Source: Peptococcaceae bacterium (lineage in GTDB: Bacteria > Bacillota > Peptococcia > Peptococcales > Peptococcaceae). Taken from it: a stretch of 36,796 bases of DNA. The stretch is taken from the NCBI GenBank assembly GCA_030524315.1, contig JAUNGU010000015.1, positions 1-36,796 of the forward strand, given 5' to 3'. The notes beneath the pieces were generated by a model. It did no database searches. It was given only the letters and a program-made list of their open reading frames with translations, and was not told where the DNA came from. This document shows, one piece after another, positions 8,710 through 16,658 of this stretch. Within the stretch, counting starts at the first letter, position 1, and the number at the start of each line of letters is the position of its first letter. Made by a program: the position numbers and the translations under genes.

Positions 8710-9436
8710 AGTCTTGCCGATTCTCGTGGCTTCGCTGGCGCTGCTCCTCCTCTGGCAGGGAGCAAGCCTGGCGCTGGACAAGGCCTTCTTGCCAACGCCA
8801 GGTGCATCCTTTGCGGCCTTTGTGGGGCTCTGTGCAGATGGCGAGATGTGGCCCGCCTTTCGCATCAGCGCCCTGCGCGTCATTGTGAGTACCCTCCTCG
8901 GCGTGGCGCTGGCGGTGCCGCTGGGGATGGTCTGCGGGCGCTCGGCGCTCCTTTACCGGATCGCCAGCCCCCTGGTGGCAGTGCTCTATCCCTTGCCAAA
9001 GATTGTCTTTCTGCCGATTCTCGTCGTGCTCTTTGGGCTGGGCAATTTGCCAAAGATCATTTTGATCACGCTGATCATTTTCTTTCAGATCTTCGTCGTG
9101 GTTGCAGATGCCGCCTATCAGCTGCCCCAGGAAAGCGTCGATGCCATGTACACCCTGACGCGCAAGCGCTGGGCGATTTTTCGCCACCTGCTCTTGCCGG
9201 CGTGCTTGCCCTCGGTGCTGACCTCCCTGCGCATTTCTGTCGGCACCTCCATCGCCGTGCTCTTTTTTGCCGAAACCTTCGCCTCCTTTGACGGGCTGGG
9301 CTATCTGATTCTCGACGGCATGGAGCGACGCGAATATGCGGACATGTTTGCGGGCATCATCGGCATGGCGCTCCTCGGGATTCTCCTCTACGAATGCTTG
9401 CAGCTCATCGAAAAACGCTGCTGCCGTTGGCTTTGA
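8699..9436 (+). CDS. ABC importer permease (SsuC/TauC-like)
   Basis: This is the membrane-channel subunit completing the importer. The ATG at 8699, preceded by GGAGGG, gives 245 residues and a first hydrophobic helix immediately (VLPILVASLALLLLW). About six membrane segments follow, with the cytoplasmic coupling (EAA-type) loop around AAYQLPQESVDAMYTLTRKRW and the downstream LLPACLPSVLTSLRIS, characteristic of BPD-type permeases of the SsuC/TauC/ThiX group. It is the last gene of the run beginning at cydD; a hairpin terminator follows about 30 nt downstream. Proteins of this type work as homodimers with two copies of the ATPase. Confidence 0.9.
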   Translation: MKNKVLPILVASLALLLLWQGASLALDKAFLPTPGASFAAFVGLCADGEMWPAFRISALRVIVSTLLGVALAVPLGMVCGRSALLYRIASPLVAVLYPLPKIVFLPILVVLFGLGNLPKIILITLIIFFQIFVVVADAAYQLPQESVDAMYTLTRKRWAIFRHLLLPACLPSVLTSLRISVGTSIAVLFFAETFASFDGLGYLILDGMERREYADMFAGIIGMALLGILLYECLQLIEKRCCRWL

Positions 9437-9462
9437 GCGGCGGGCGGCGAACGAAAAATTTT

Positions 9463-9495
9463 CGCCGGTGCAATAATTTTGCGCCGGTGTTTTTT
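9463..9495 (+). terminator. Intrinsic terminator closing the cydD-to-permease run
   Basis: CGCCGGTGCAA (9463-9473) pairs with TTGCGCCGGTG (9479-9489) through G-C and a few G-U pairs, with a 5-nt loop, then TTTTTTA. It ends the likely eight-gene transcript. A second weaker stem (GGCGAA 9446-9451 with TTCGCC 9461-9466) would compete with it. Confidence 0.75.
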
Positions 9496-9561
9496 ATTGG
9501 CAAAAATTTGTCGCTTTTTTCGGGGGAATATTGTAATTTAGTGATAATTGCGCGGAACCCC

Positions 9562-9590
9562 TTCACGAAAAATCATTTGTGAGCTATGAT
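9562..9590 (+). promoter_or_regulatory. Possible sigma-A promoter for lipoprotein-regulator-kinase unit
   Basis: TTCACG (9562-9567), a 17-nt spacer and TATGAT (9585-9590) lie about 30 nt before the lipoprotein start. The -10 is good and the -35 weak. The 185-nt gap between 9437 and 9621 holds only the upstream terminator and this site as far as I can see. Confidence 0.45.
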
Positions 9591-9621
9591 AGAGGATGGA
9601 AAAAATAGGATAGGAGGAAAC

Positions 9622-10923
9622 ATGAAAAAAACAACGTTATTATTACTGGCGACGCTGTGCGCATTTTTGCTCAGCGGCTGCTCGCTGATGTTGGAAGATC
9701 CGTCGACGTTGATATTTCCTCCCGCAAAGGATCCGGATCAATATGTGGAGCGCAGATTGATCAACTTGGTCCTGACAAACGATGAGCATCTGCAGGTGCC
9801 GGATGAAATGGAGGACCCGGCGGCCTATATTCGGGTGGATGTCAATGGCGACGGCAAGAATGAAAAGCTCGTGTTCTGGTCCAAGAACAACGGCTACGAG
9901 GTAGGGGCCCTGATCATGCAGGAATCCTCCGACGGCAACTGGGAGGTGCTCGATCAGGTGCACCAGTATGGCAGCGCCATCGATTATTTCAAAATGGTGG
10001 ATGTGGATGGCGATGGCACAAGGGAAGCCTGCATGGGCGTCAACATCGGCGGCTATAATGTGCTCTATATTTACAAGCTGAGCGAGGACGGCTTCACGCC
10101 GGTGGAGCAAATCGACTATTCCCAGCTCAACATTGTTGAAAGCAGCGAGGACGACAAGGACAACATCATCCTCACAGCCCTCAACGATATCAATGCGACG
10201 ACGCCGACGACCACCGTCTATGCCTATCTCTGCAACAAGAATCTGGAACAGATCTACAAAGAAAAATTTGATGGCAACTGTGTCGAGCTCAAATTTGGCG
10301 AGGTGGGCAAAAACAAGAAGGGCCTCTATGTGGTGCGCTCCAGCGACTACACCAATTTCAACGTGGACCTGCTTTTGCCAAGCAAGGAAAAGGGCTTTGA
10401 GGATCAGCTGACAGAGCGCATCTATTCTGTCGATGCCTCCGGTGATTACAACGCCATCATCGAAGACGTCACAGGCGATGGTATCCTCGACGTGCAAAGC
10501 ATGCTCCGACCGATTGACTCGACCAAGCGCGATTCCGGCGACTTCATCAAAATCTGGAAAAGCTGGGACGGCAAGGACAAGCTGAGCAACGTCTACGGCA
10601 TCCTGGAAAACAACACCGATGGCTACATCTACGTGTTGCCAACCTATTCGCTGAGCACCGTCCGCTACCAATTCATCACCGAAAAGAGCAACAGCCAGGT
10701 GCGATTTTTTGATGGCAATGCCGAGGAGCCGGCGGTCATTCTCTATACGCACACCGCCTCGTCGGCAGAGCGCCTGAAGAAAAAAGAAGGACTTATTTCT
10801 CTGGGCAGCTCGCCAAGTCAACAGCGTGTGTACTATGCCCTTCGCAACAGCGACGAATTTGCAGGCCACAAAATCAGTGACAACACGATAAAAGAGGCCT
10901 TCCAAATTGAAGGAGGATCATGA
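9622..10923 (+). CDS. Lipoprotein of unknown function with DxNGDG-type repeats
   Basis: I do not recognise a named family. The start chosen is the ATG after TAGGAGGAAAC; an in-frame ATG at 9586 would put a non-signal extension before the export signal. The product (433 residues) has a lipoprotein signal MKKTTLLLLATLCAFLLSGC with Cys20 lipidated. The mature part contains three Asp-rich turns of the kind that bind Ca2+ in dockerin, VCBS/FG-GAP and EF-hand-like loops: DVNGDGKNE (73-81), DVDGDGTRE (127-135) and DVTGDGILD (282-290). This suggests a beta-propeller-like or repeat domain on the outer face of the membrane. Its stop lies 1 nt before the response-regulator start, so it is tied to the two-component genes and may be a signal-sensing accessory or a target-associated protein; that is inference. 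Confidence 0.8.
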   Translation: MKKTTLLLLATLCAFLLSGCSLMLEDPSTLIFPPAKDPDQYVERRLINLVLTNDEHLQVPDEMEDPAAYIRVDVNGDGKNEKLVFWSKNNGYEVGALIMQESSDGNWEVLDQVHQYGSAIDYFKMVDVDGDGTREACMGVNIGGYNVLYIYKLSEDGFTPVEQIDYSQLNIVESSEDDKDNIILTALNDINATTPTTTVYAYLCNKNLEQIYKEKFDGNCVELKFGEVGKNKKGLYVVRSSDYTNFNVDLLLPSKEKGFEDQLTERIYSVDASGDYNAIIEDVTGDGILDVQSMLRPIDSTKRDSGDFIKIWKSWDGKDKLSNVYGILENNTDGYIYVLPTYSLSTVRYQFITEKSNSQVRFFDGNAEEPAVILYTHTASSAERLKKKEGLISLGSSPSQQRVYYALRNSDEFAGHKISDNTIKEAFQIEGGS

Positions 10924-10924
10924 T

Positions 10925-11623
10925 ATGACAAATAAAATTTTAGTGGTTGAAGACGAAGAAGCCATTCGCGGCTTTATCAAGGTCAACCTCAAACGCAACA
11001 ATTTTGAGGTCATTGAGGCCGGCAGTGGCGAAGAAGCCCTGGAAAAGCTCGATGATTCTGTAGACATTGTGCTACTGGACGTGATGCTACCGGGGATCAA
11101 CGGCTATGAGGTTTGCGCCCGCGCCCGCGAAGCCTTTCCACAGCTTGGTGTGATCATTCTCACTGCCAAGGGCCAGGAGGAAAACAAAATCGAGGGCCTG
11201 GAGGCCGGTGCCGACGACTACATCGTCAAGCCATTCAGCCCAAAGGAGCTCTTGGCGCGCATCAATTCGCTCCTGCGTCGCCTCTCCATCCAGGTGGATG
11301 AAAGCAACGAGGACGTCAAGGAATTGACCACTGGCATCTTTACGATGAACGTCGACGAGCGCCGCTTCCTCAAAAACGGCGAGGAAATCGAGCTCACACC
11401 AATTGAGTTTTCCCTCGTCAAATATTTCATGGAAAACGCCAACAAGGCCGTCCACCGCGACGAAATTCTCAACAACGTCTGGGGCTACAACTATGTGGGC
11501 GATTTCAAAATTGTCGACGTCAACATCCGCCGCATTCGTCAAAAAATCGAAGAGGACCCATCCAAGCCAAAATACATCGAGAAGGTTTGGGGCTACGGGT
11601 ATCGCTGGTGGGGTGGTGAGTAA
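10925..11623 (+). CDS. OmpR/PhoB-family response regulator
   Basis: This is a transcription factor controlled by the kinase encoded next. Receiver domain (1-120): acidic pocket around VVEDEE (Asp10-Glu12), phospho-acceptor Asp52 in LLDVMLPG, and the conserved Lys in IVKPFSP. The C-terminal winged-helix DNA-binding domain (about 130-232) includes LTPIEFSLVKYFMEN and ends with VDVNIRRIRQKIEEDP and WGYGYRW, the hallmark of OmpR-type regulators. The ATG at 10925 follows AAGGAGG at good spacing; an in-frame TTG at 10907 lies within the preceding gene and is less likely. The 232-residue length is standard. Targets are unknown; autoregulation of this unit would be usual. Confidence 0.93.
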   Translation: MTNKILVVEDEEAIRGFIKVNLKRNNFEVIEAGSGEEALEKLDDSVDIVLLDVMLPGINGYEVCARAREAFPQLGVIILTAKGQEENKIEGLEAGADDYIVKPFSPKELLARINSLLRRLSIQVDESNEDVKELTTGIFTMNVDERRFLKNGEEIELTPIEFSLVKYFMENANKAVHRDEILNNVWGYNYVGDFKIVDVNIRRIRQKIEEDPSKPKYIEKVWGYGYRWWGGE

Positions 11624-11625
11624 TT

Positions 11626-13068
11626 GTGTCTTCAGGGCTAGGCACAAAGCTGACGTTAAGCTACGTGCTCATTAGTGTCATTACCCTGATTATCATGGAA
11701 GGCTTGTTCTTCTTCGCCATCTATCAGTATTATGTATCGGGCATGGAGCAGCGGCTGACCAACAACGCCGAAGCCGCTGCCACGATGTATAGCAAATATG
11801 CACCGTCGGGGGATATCGAGAATAAGGAAACCTTTATTTTCGAGAACATGAGCAGCCAAGAAAATGCGCTGGTCGAGGTGTATGACACAAAAGGGAATTT
11901 TATTATCAATAACAACGGGGAAACCAAGGGCGGCACCGAGCTCACCCAGGATTATCAAGCGGCCAAGGATGGCAAGAGCGATTCCTGGCGCGGCAAAATC
12001 GACACCCACGAATCGGTCATGTCTGTGTCGGAGCCGATTTATGACGGGGACAAGGTCGTCGGTGTTTTGCGCTATGTTTCCAGCATGTCGATGGCCCACG
12101 AGCTCTTGCGCTCGAATTTCATGGTCGTGCTTTTCTTGGGGCTCATTATTTTGCTCTTGGCGACGGTCATTGGCTACATTATGAGCGTGCGCATTCTGAC
12201 GCCGATTCGCAACCTCATCCAGGTCACCCAGGAAATTGCCAGCGGCAATCTCAACGCCAGGGCCAGGGTCTACAAAAACGACGAAATCGGCCACCTGTCC
12301 AAGGCCGTCAACCACATGGCGGGGGAAATTTCCCTCTCCTACAAGGCGAAAAACGATTTTATCTCGAGCATCTCTCACGAGCTGCGCACGCCGCTGACGT
12401 CCATCAACGGCTGGGCAGAAACCCTGGAGGATTGCGAGGACGATCCGGAAACCACGCGCATGGGGCTGGAGATTATCACGCGCGAAACCAAGCGCATGAT
12501 CAAAATGGTCAACGACCTCTTGGATTTTGCCAAGCTCCAATCCTCGCGCATCGAGCTGGAGCTGAGCCCAGTGTGGCTGGATGAATTCCTCGAGGGCATC
12601 TACCATCAGTTCCTGCCGCGCGCCCTCCAAGAGGAAACCGTGCTGCGCTTGCATCTGGGCAATATGAACGTTGAGCTCATGGCCGACGAAAACCGTTTGC
12701 GTCAGGTTTTTGTCAACGTCATGGACAACGCCTTCAAATTTGTGCGCGGTCGCGCGCGTCCAGAGGTCATCATCCAGAGCCATCTCTTAGATGACCAGGT
12801 CGTCATCACCGTCGAAGACAACGGCCCGGGCATGTCCAGCGAAGAGGTCATGCGCGTCAAGGAAAAATTCTACAAGGGCTCGAGCAAGCAAAGTGGCACA
12901 GGCTTGGGGCTGTCGATTGTCAACGAGATTGTCAATTTGCACAACGGGACCTTCTATATTGACAGCATTCGCGGCGTCGGCACCAAGGTCTCGATCATTC
13001 TGCCCTTTGAAAAACGCACCCTTCACGAGGAGCAGTTTGAGCTTCAGAGCGACGCAGATGCAGAATAA
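11626..13068 (+). CDS. Membrane sensor histidine kinase (HAMP-HisKA-HATPase)
   Basis: This is the sensor partner of the preceding regulator, starting with GTG 2 nt after its stop. Layout of 480 residues: TM1 about 8-34, an extracytoplasmic sensor of roughly 130 residues, TM2 about 165-187, HAMP linker (LTPIRNLIQVTQEIASGNLNARA), HisKA dimerisation domain with phospho-acceptor His251 in SISHELRTPLTS, then the ATPase domain with N-box DENRLRQVFVNVMDNAFKFV, G1 EDNGPGM and G2 GTGLGLSIVNEIV. The tail after the ATPase is acidic. The sensor domain includes ENALVEVYDTKGNFIINN, reminiscent of a Cache/PAS-like fold, but the ligand is unknown. The ribosome site is poor (GGGGTGGTGAG), consistent with translational coupling. 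Confidence 0.93.
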   Translation: MSSGLGTKLTLSYVLISVITLIIMEGLFFFAIYQYYVSGMEQRLTNNAEAAATMYSKYAPSGDIENKETFIFENMSSQENALVEVYDTKGNFIINNNGETKGGTELTQDYQAAKDGKSDSWRGKIDTHESVMSVSEPIYDGDKVVGVLRYVSSMSMAHELLRSNFMVVLFLGLIILLLATVIGYIMSVRILTPIRNLIQVTQEIASGNLNARARVYKNDEIGHLSKAVNHMAGEISLSYKAKNDFISSISHELRTPLTSINGWAETLEDCEDDPETTRMGLEIITRETKRMIKMVNDLLDFAKLQSSRIELELSPVWLDEFLEGIYHQFLPRALQEETVLRLHLGNMNVELMADENRLRQVFVNVMDNAFKFVRGRARPEVIIQSHLLDDQVVITVEDNGPGMSSEEVMRVKEKFYKGSSKQSGTGLGLSIVNEIVNLHNGTFYIDSIRGVGTKVSIILPFEKRTLHEEQFELQSDADAE

Positions 13069-13074
13069 ACAATC

Positions 13075-13108
13075 AACACCTGTTGGGTTTCACTCAACAG
13101 GTGTTTTT
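13075..13108 (+). terminator. Intrinsic terminator after histidine kinase
   Basis: A perfect 11-bp stem (AACACCTGTTG 13075-13085 with CAACAGGTGTT 13095-13105), 9-nt loop, then a T run. It closes the lipoprotein-regulator-kinase unit 7 nt after the stop codon. Confidence 0.88.
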
Positions 13109-13140
13109 ATATGCGCGAAAAAAATACGTTATCTTTGGAA

Positions 13141-13203
13141 AAAGGCACTGCGTCCTCTGTGTCAACCTCTGAAAGCCGCTGACAGACGGACGCAGCGCCC
13201 TTT
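13141..13203 (+). repeat. Long imperfect inverted repeat upstream of ilvB1
   Basis: An extended hairpin can form: CTGCGTCC (13148-13155) pairs perfectly with GGACGCAG (13188-13195), flanked outside by AAAGGC/GCCCTTT and inside by TCTGT/ACAGA, with a loop near 13164-13180. There is no T tract right after it, so it is not an obvious terminator. It lies between the kinase terminator and the ilvB1 promoter and is not explained by any gene. Confidence 0.6.
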
Positions 13204-13214
13204 GTCTGAAAAGT

Positions 13215-13254
13215 GTTTTATAACAGAGAAATAAAAATTCTGCTGTTATAAAAC
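13215..13254 (+). repeat. Perfect 12-bp A+T-rich inverted repeat upstream of ilvB1 promoter
   Basis: GTTTTATAACAG (13215-13226) is repeated exactly in inverse at 13243-13254, with a 16-nt spacer that can add four more pairs (AGAA/TTCT). Its centre is about 70 bp before the expected ilvB1 transcription start, a typical place for an activator or LysR-type binding site; an alternative reading is a structured RNA end. Confidence 0.6.
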
Positions 13255-13271
13255 ATTATGCCAATAAAGGG

Positions 13272-13299
13272 TTGCATTCTGCGAAAATCACGCTATACT
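13272..13299 (+). promoter_or_regulatory. Sigma-A-type promoter for ilvB1-ilvN-ilvC-ilvB2
   Basis: TTGCAT (13272-13277), 16-nt spacer, TATACT (13294-13299). The expected start near 13306 gives a leader of about 65 nt before the GTG of ilvB1. The spacer contains a loose match to the CodY box (10 of 15 positions at 13275-13289). I see no T-box antiterminator sequence in the leader. Confidence 0.65.
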
Positions 13300-13369
13300 A
13301 TAGATAACGGTTCTTAACTGACAAGCGTACAGCGCTAAGATGAATGAAAAAAAGAAGGTGTGAATAGGC

Positions 13370-15055
13370 GTGATAGGAGCAGATATTTTGTTGTCTTGCT
13401 TGGAAAAGCAGGGCGTGGATTTGGTCTTTGGCTTGCCAGGAGGTGCAGTCATTCCATTGTATGACCGCCTCAAAAATTTTGAGCTCAAGCACATCCTCAT
13501 GCGTCATGAGCAGGGGGCTGTTCATGCGGCTGATGGCTATGCACGTGCCACAGGAAAGGTTGGCGTTTGCTTTGCCACCAGCGGCCCGGGGGCTGCCAAT
13601 ATGATGACAGGCCTGGGCACAGCGGCGATGGATTCGATTCCGCTGGTGATGATCAGCGGTCAGGTGGCGCGTTCCCTCCTTGGTAAGGACAGCTTCCAGG
13701 AAGCGTACGTCACAGGGATGAGCGATGCGGTGACGAAAAACAGTGTGATGGTCACCGATGCCAAGCAAATTCCGCAGGTCATTGCCGATGCATTTTTGAT
13801 TGCATCCTCTGGTCGTCCGGGGCCGGTGCTTGTGGATATTCCAAAGGACGTTTTCCAGCAGAATGTGGAAAACATCAACCTCGATGCCGAGCCAAGAGAA
13901 CGTTATCGTCGTAAACTCAAAAACAGCGTGATCACCCGCGAACAAATTCGCAAGGTGCGCTTCATGTTAAACGAGGCCAAAAAGCCACTGATCATCATCG
14001 GTGGCGGGGTCAACACCACCGACAGTGTGCGTAAAAACATTCTCCAGGTGGTACGGACACTGGATGTGCCAATTTCTCAGACCCTTATGGCCAATGGCGT
14101 GATCCCAGATGACGATCCCCATTTTGTGGGCATGGTCGGGATGCACGGCACCACCGATGGCAACTACGCCATCCAGAATTGTGACCTGCTCTTGGCCGTG
14201 GGGATGCGTTTTGACGACCGTGTCACCAGTGATACCAAGCGTTTTTCGACCAAGTCGAAAAAAATCCATGTGGACATTGATTCCTCAGAAATTGGCAAAA
14301 ATGTGCAGGTGGATCTGCCGATTGTTGGCGATGCCGAAGAATTCTTCGAGCTTCTTGCCAATGATTGTGAGGACGAGACCCTCGATCACAGCGCTTGGCG
14401 CCAGGAGATTGCGGACCACTATCGTCCGCTGCGTCACGGCGATGCCAAGACCCTCCCACCAATGGAGCTCTACGGTGTCATCAACGACGCCATCGATGAA
14501 AACACCATCGTCGTTACCGACGTTGGCCAGCACCAAATGTGGGCGGCCTTGTTCCTGCATCCAAAGGGACCACGTCGCTTCATCACCTCAGGTGGCTTGG
14601 GCACCATGGGCTACGGCCTGCCAGCCGCCATCGGCGCACAGTTTGGCAAGCGCAAGGACAAGGTCTTCCTAATCACCGGTGATGGGAGCTTCCAGATGAA
14701 TCTGCAGGAGCTCTGCATTATCAAGGAATTCAACGTCCCTGTGAAGATTCTCTTGATGAACAATGGCTACTTGGGCATGGTGCGTCAGTGGCAAGAAATG
14801 TTCAACAACGCCAATTACGCAGCGACCACCCTGGACGTTGGTCCGGATTGGGAAAAGCTGGCGGCGGCGTACGACATTCCATACCATTGCATTGAGCATC
14901 TTGACGACGCCAAGGAGAAGTTGCCGGCACTTTTGAACAGCGATGGACCAGAATTCATTGATTGCAGAATCAATAAATTCTCCAATGTCTATCCAATGAT
15001 TCCTGCTGGTAGCTCCTTAGATGAAATAGTGGGGGAATTTGAAGATGAAGCATAA
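13370..15055 (+). CDS. ilvB: Acetolactate synthase large subunit, canonical copy
   Basis: Acetohydroxyacid synthase joins two pyruvates, or pyruvate and 2-ketobutyrate, in the first common step to valine, leucine and isoleucine. The 561 residues show the ThDP-enzyme layout. Glu47 (HEQGAVHAADGYARA) is the cofactor-activating residue; Gln110 (DSFQE), Lys159 (DIPKDV), His259 (VGMHGT) and Trp474 (MVRQWQ) match residues known in E. coli AHAS II to shape the substrate site. The ThDP/Mg motif is GDGSFQMN...NNG. Translation starts at GTG after AAGGTG; alignment with the second copy downstream (both open with xGAxIL) supports this start. The stop overlaps ilvN by 11 nt, and the small subunit probably pairs with this protein. 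Confidence 0.93.
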   Translation: MIGADILLSCLEKQGVDLVFGLPGGAVIPLYDRLKNFELKHILMRHEQGAVHAADGYARATGKVGVCFATSGPGAANMMTGLGTAAMDSIPLVMISGQVARSLLGKDSFQEAYVTGMSDAVTKNSVMVTDAKQIPQVIADAFLIASSGRPGPVLVDIPKDVFQQNVENINLDAEPRERYRRKLKNSVITREQIRKVRFMLNEAKKPLIIIGGGVNTTDSVRKNILQVVRTLDVPISQTLMANGVIPDDDPHFVGMVGMHGTTDGNYAIQNCDLLLAVGMRFDDRVTSDTKRFSTKSKKIHVDIDSSEIGKNVQVDLPIVGDAEEFFELLANDCEDETLDHSAWRQEIADHYRPLRHGDAKTLPPMELYGVINDAIDENTIVVTDVGQHQMWAALFLHPKGPRRFITSGGLGTMGYGLPAAIGAQFGKRKDKVFLITGDGSFQMNLQELCIIKEFNVPVKILLMNNGYLGMVRQWQEMFNNANYAATTLDVGPDWEKLAAAYDIPYHCIEHLDDAKEKLPALLNSDGPEFIDCRINKFSNVYPMIPAGSSLDEIVGEFEDEA

Positions 15056-15530
15056 ATTAGCCGTAACCGTTGAAAACACCCCTGGGGTTCTGTCGCGTGT
15101 CTCCGGTCTCTTTTCGAGACGCGGCTACAATATCGACAGCCTCGTTGTTAGTGATACAGAGGATCCAACCGTTTCCCGCATGACCATCGTGGTGCGTGGC
15201 GATGAGGTGACCATTGAACAGGTCACTAAGCAGCTTCACAAGTTGATTGACGTTATCAAGGTCAACGACATCACCCACGAGGACATTGTTGAGCGCCAGC
15301 TTTTGATGATTCGTGTGTCCTGTGACCACGAAACCCGCGGGGAAATCAAAACCCTGATGGATATCTTCCATGCGCGCATCATTGACGTCGGCCGCCGCTC
15401 GATGATCATCGAAGCCACCGGCGATGACGACAAGATCGACGCGATTATCAAAACCCTGCGCCCATTTGGTGTACAGGAAATTGTCAAAACCGGGGTCAGC
15501 GCCTTGGTGCGTAGCCCTAAGGAAAAGTAA
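15045..15530 (+). CDS. ilvN: Acetolactate synthase small (regulatory) subunit
   Basis: This ACT-domain protein activates the large subunit and confers feedback inhibition by valine. The 161 residues include the N-terminal ACT domain VTVENTPGVLSRVSGLFSRRGYNIDSL split over residues about 5-32, and a C-terminal half with GRRSMIIEATGDDDKIDAI. I choose the ATG at 15045, 8 nt after GGGGGA; an in-frame TTG two codons upstream is also possible. It overlaps ilvB1, consistent with coupled synthesis. It is the only small-subunit gene in the cluster although there are two large-subunit genes. In other systems the equivalent is named ilvH or ilvN; the symbol is a convention here. Confidence 0.92.
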   Translation: MKHKLAVTVENTPGVLSRVSGLFSRRGYNIDSLVVSDTEDPTVSRMTIVVRGDEVTIEQVTKQLHKLIDVIKVNDITHEDIVERQLLMIRVSCDHETRGEIKTLMDIFHARIIDVGRRSMIIEATGDDDKIDAIIKTLRPFGVQEIVKTGVSALVRSPKEK

Positions 15531-15536
15531 GAATCA

Positions 15537-15552
15537 ACCGAGATTTCTCGGT
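15537..15552 (+). repeat. Short hairpin between ilvN and ilvC
   Basis: ACCGAGA (15537-15543) faces TCTCGGT (15546-15552), allowing a 6-bp stem with a 4-nt loop. It is followed by A+T-rich sequence without a clean T run. It could be a weak terminator or an RNA processing/stability element that sets ilvC apart from the upstream genes. Confidence 0.4.
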
Positions 15553-15593
15553 GATTTAATAAATTAAAATGATTATATTTTAGGAGGAAATGA

Positions 15594-16604
<1,011 letters not shown>

Positions 16605-16639
16605 TTTGATACTTTCGTACAAACGCATATCTTGAAAAA

Positions 16640-16658
16640 AAGGACGGTGTTTCTATTG
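16640..16658 (+). promoter_or_regulatory. Ribosome site and TTG start deciding ilvB2 N-terminus
   Basis: AAGGACGGTG ends 6-7 nt before a TTG at 16656. A second in-frame TTG at 16632 has no such site. Starting at 16656 aligns ilvB2 residue-for-residue with ilvB1 (Glu47, Gln110 and position 159 fall at identical numbers), so 16656 is preferred. Confidence 0.65.

Noticed and set aside
13340..13363. Seven-codon frame (MNEKKKV) in the ilvB1 leader as an attenuation peptide
   Set aside because: It has no run of Ile, Leu or Val codons and no following terminator/antiterminator pair; its 3' part is just the ribosome site of ilvB1.
13300..13369. T-box or other riboswitch before ilvB1
   Set aside because: The leader is only about 65 nt and lacks the conserved T-box sequence and specifier loop.
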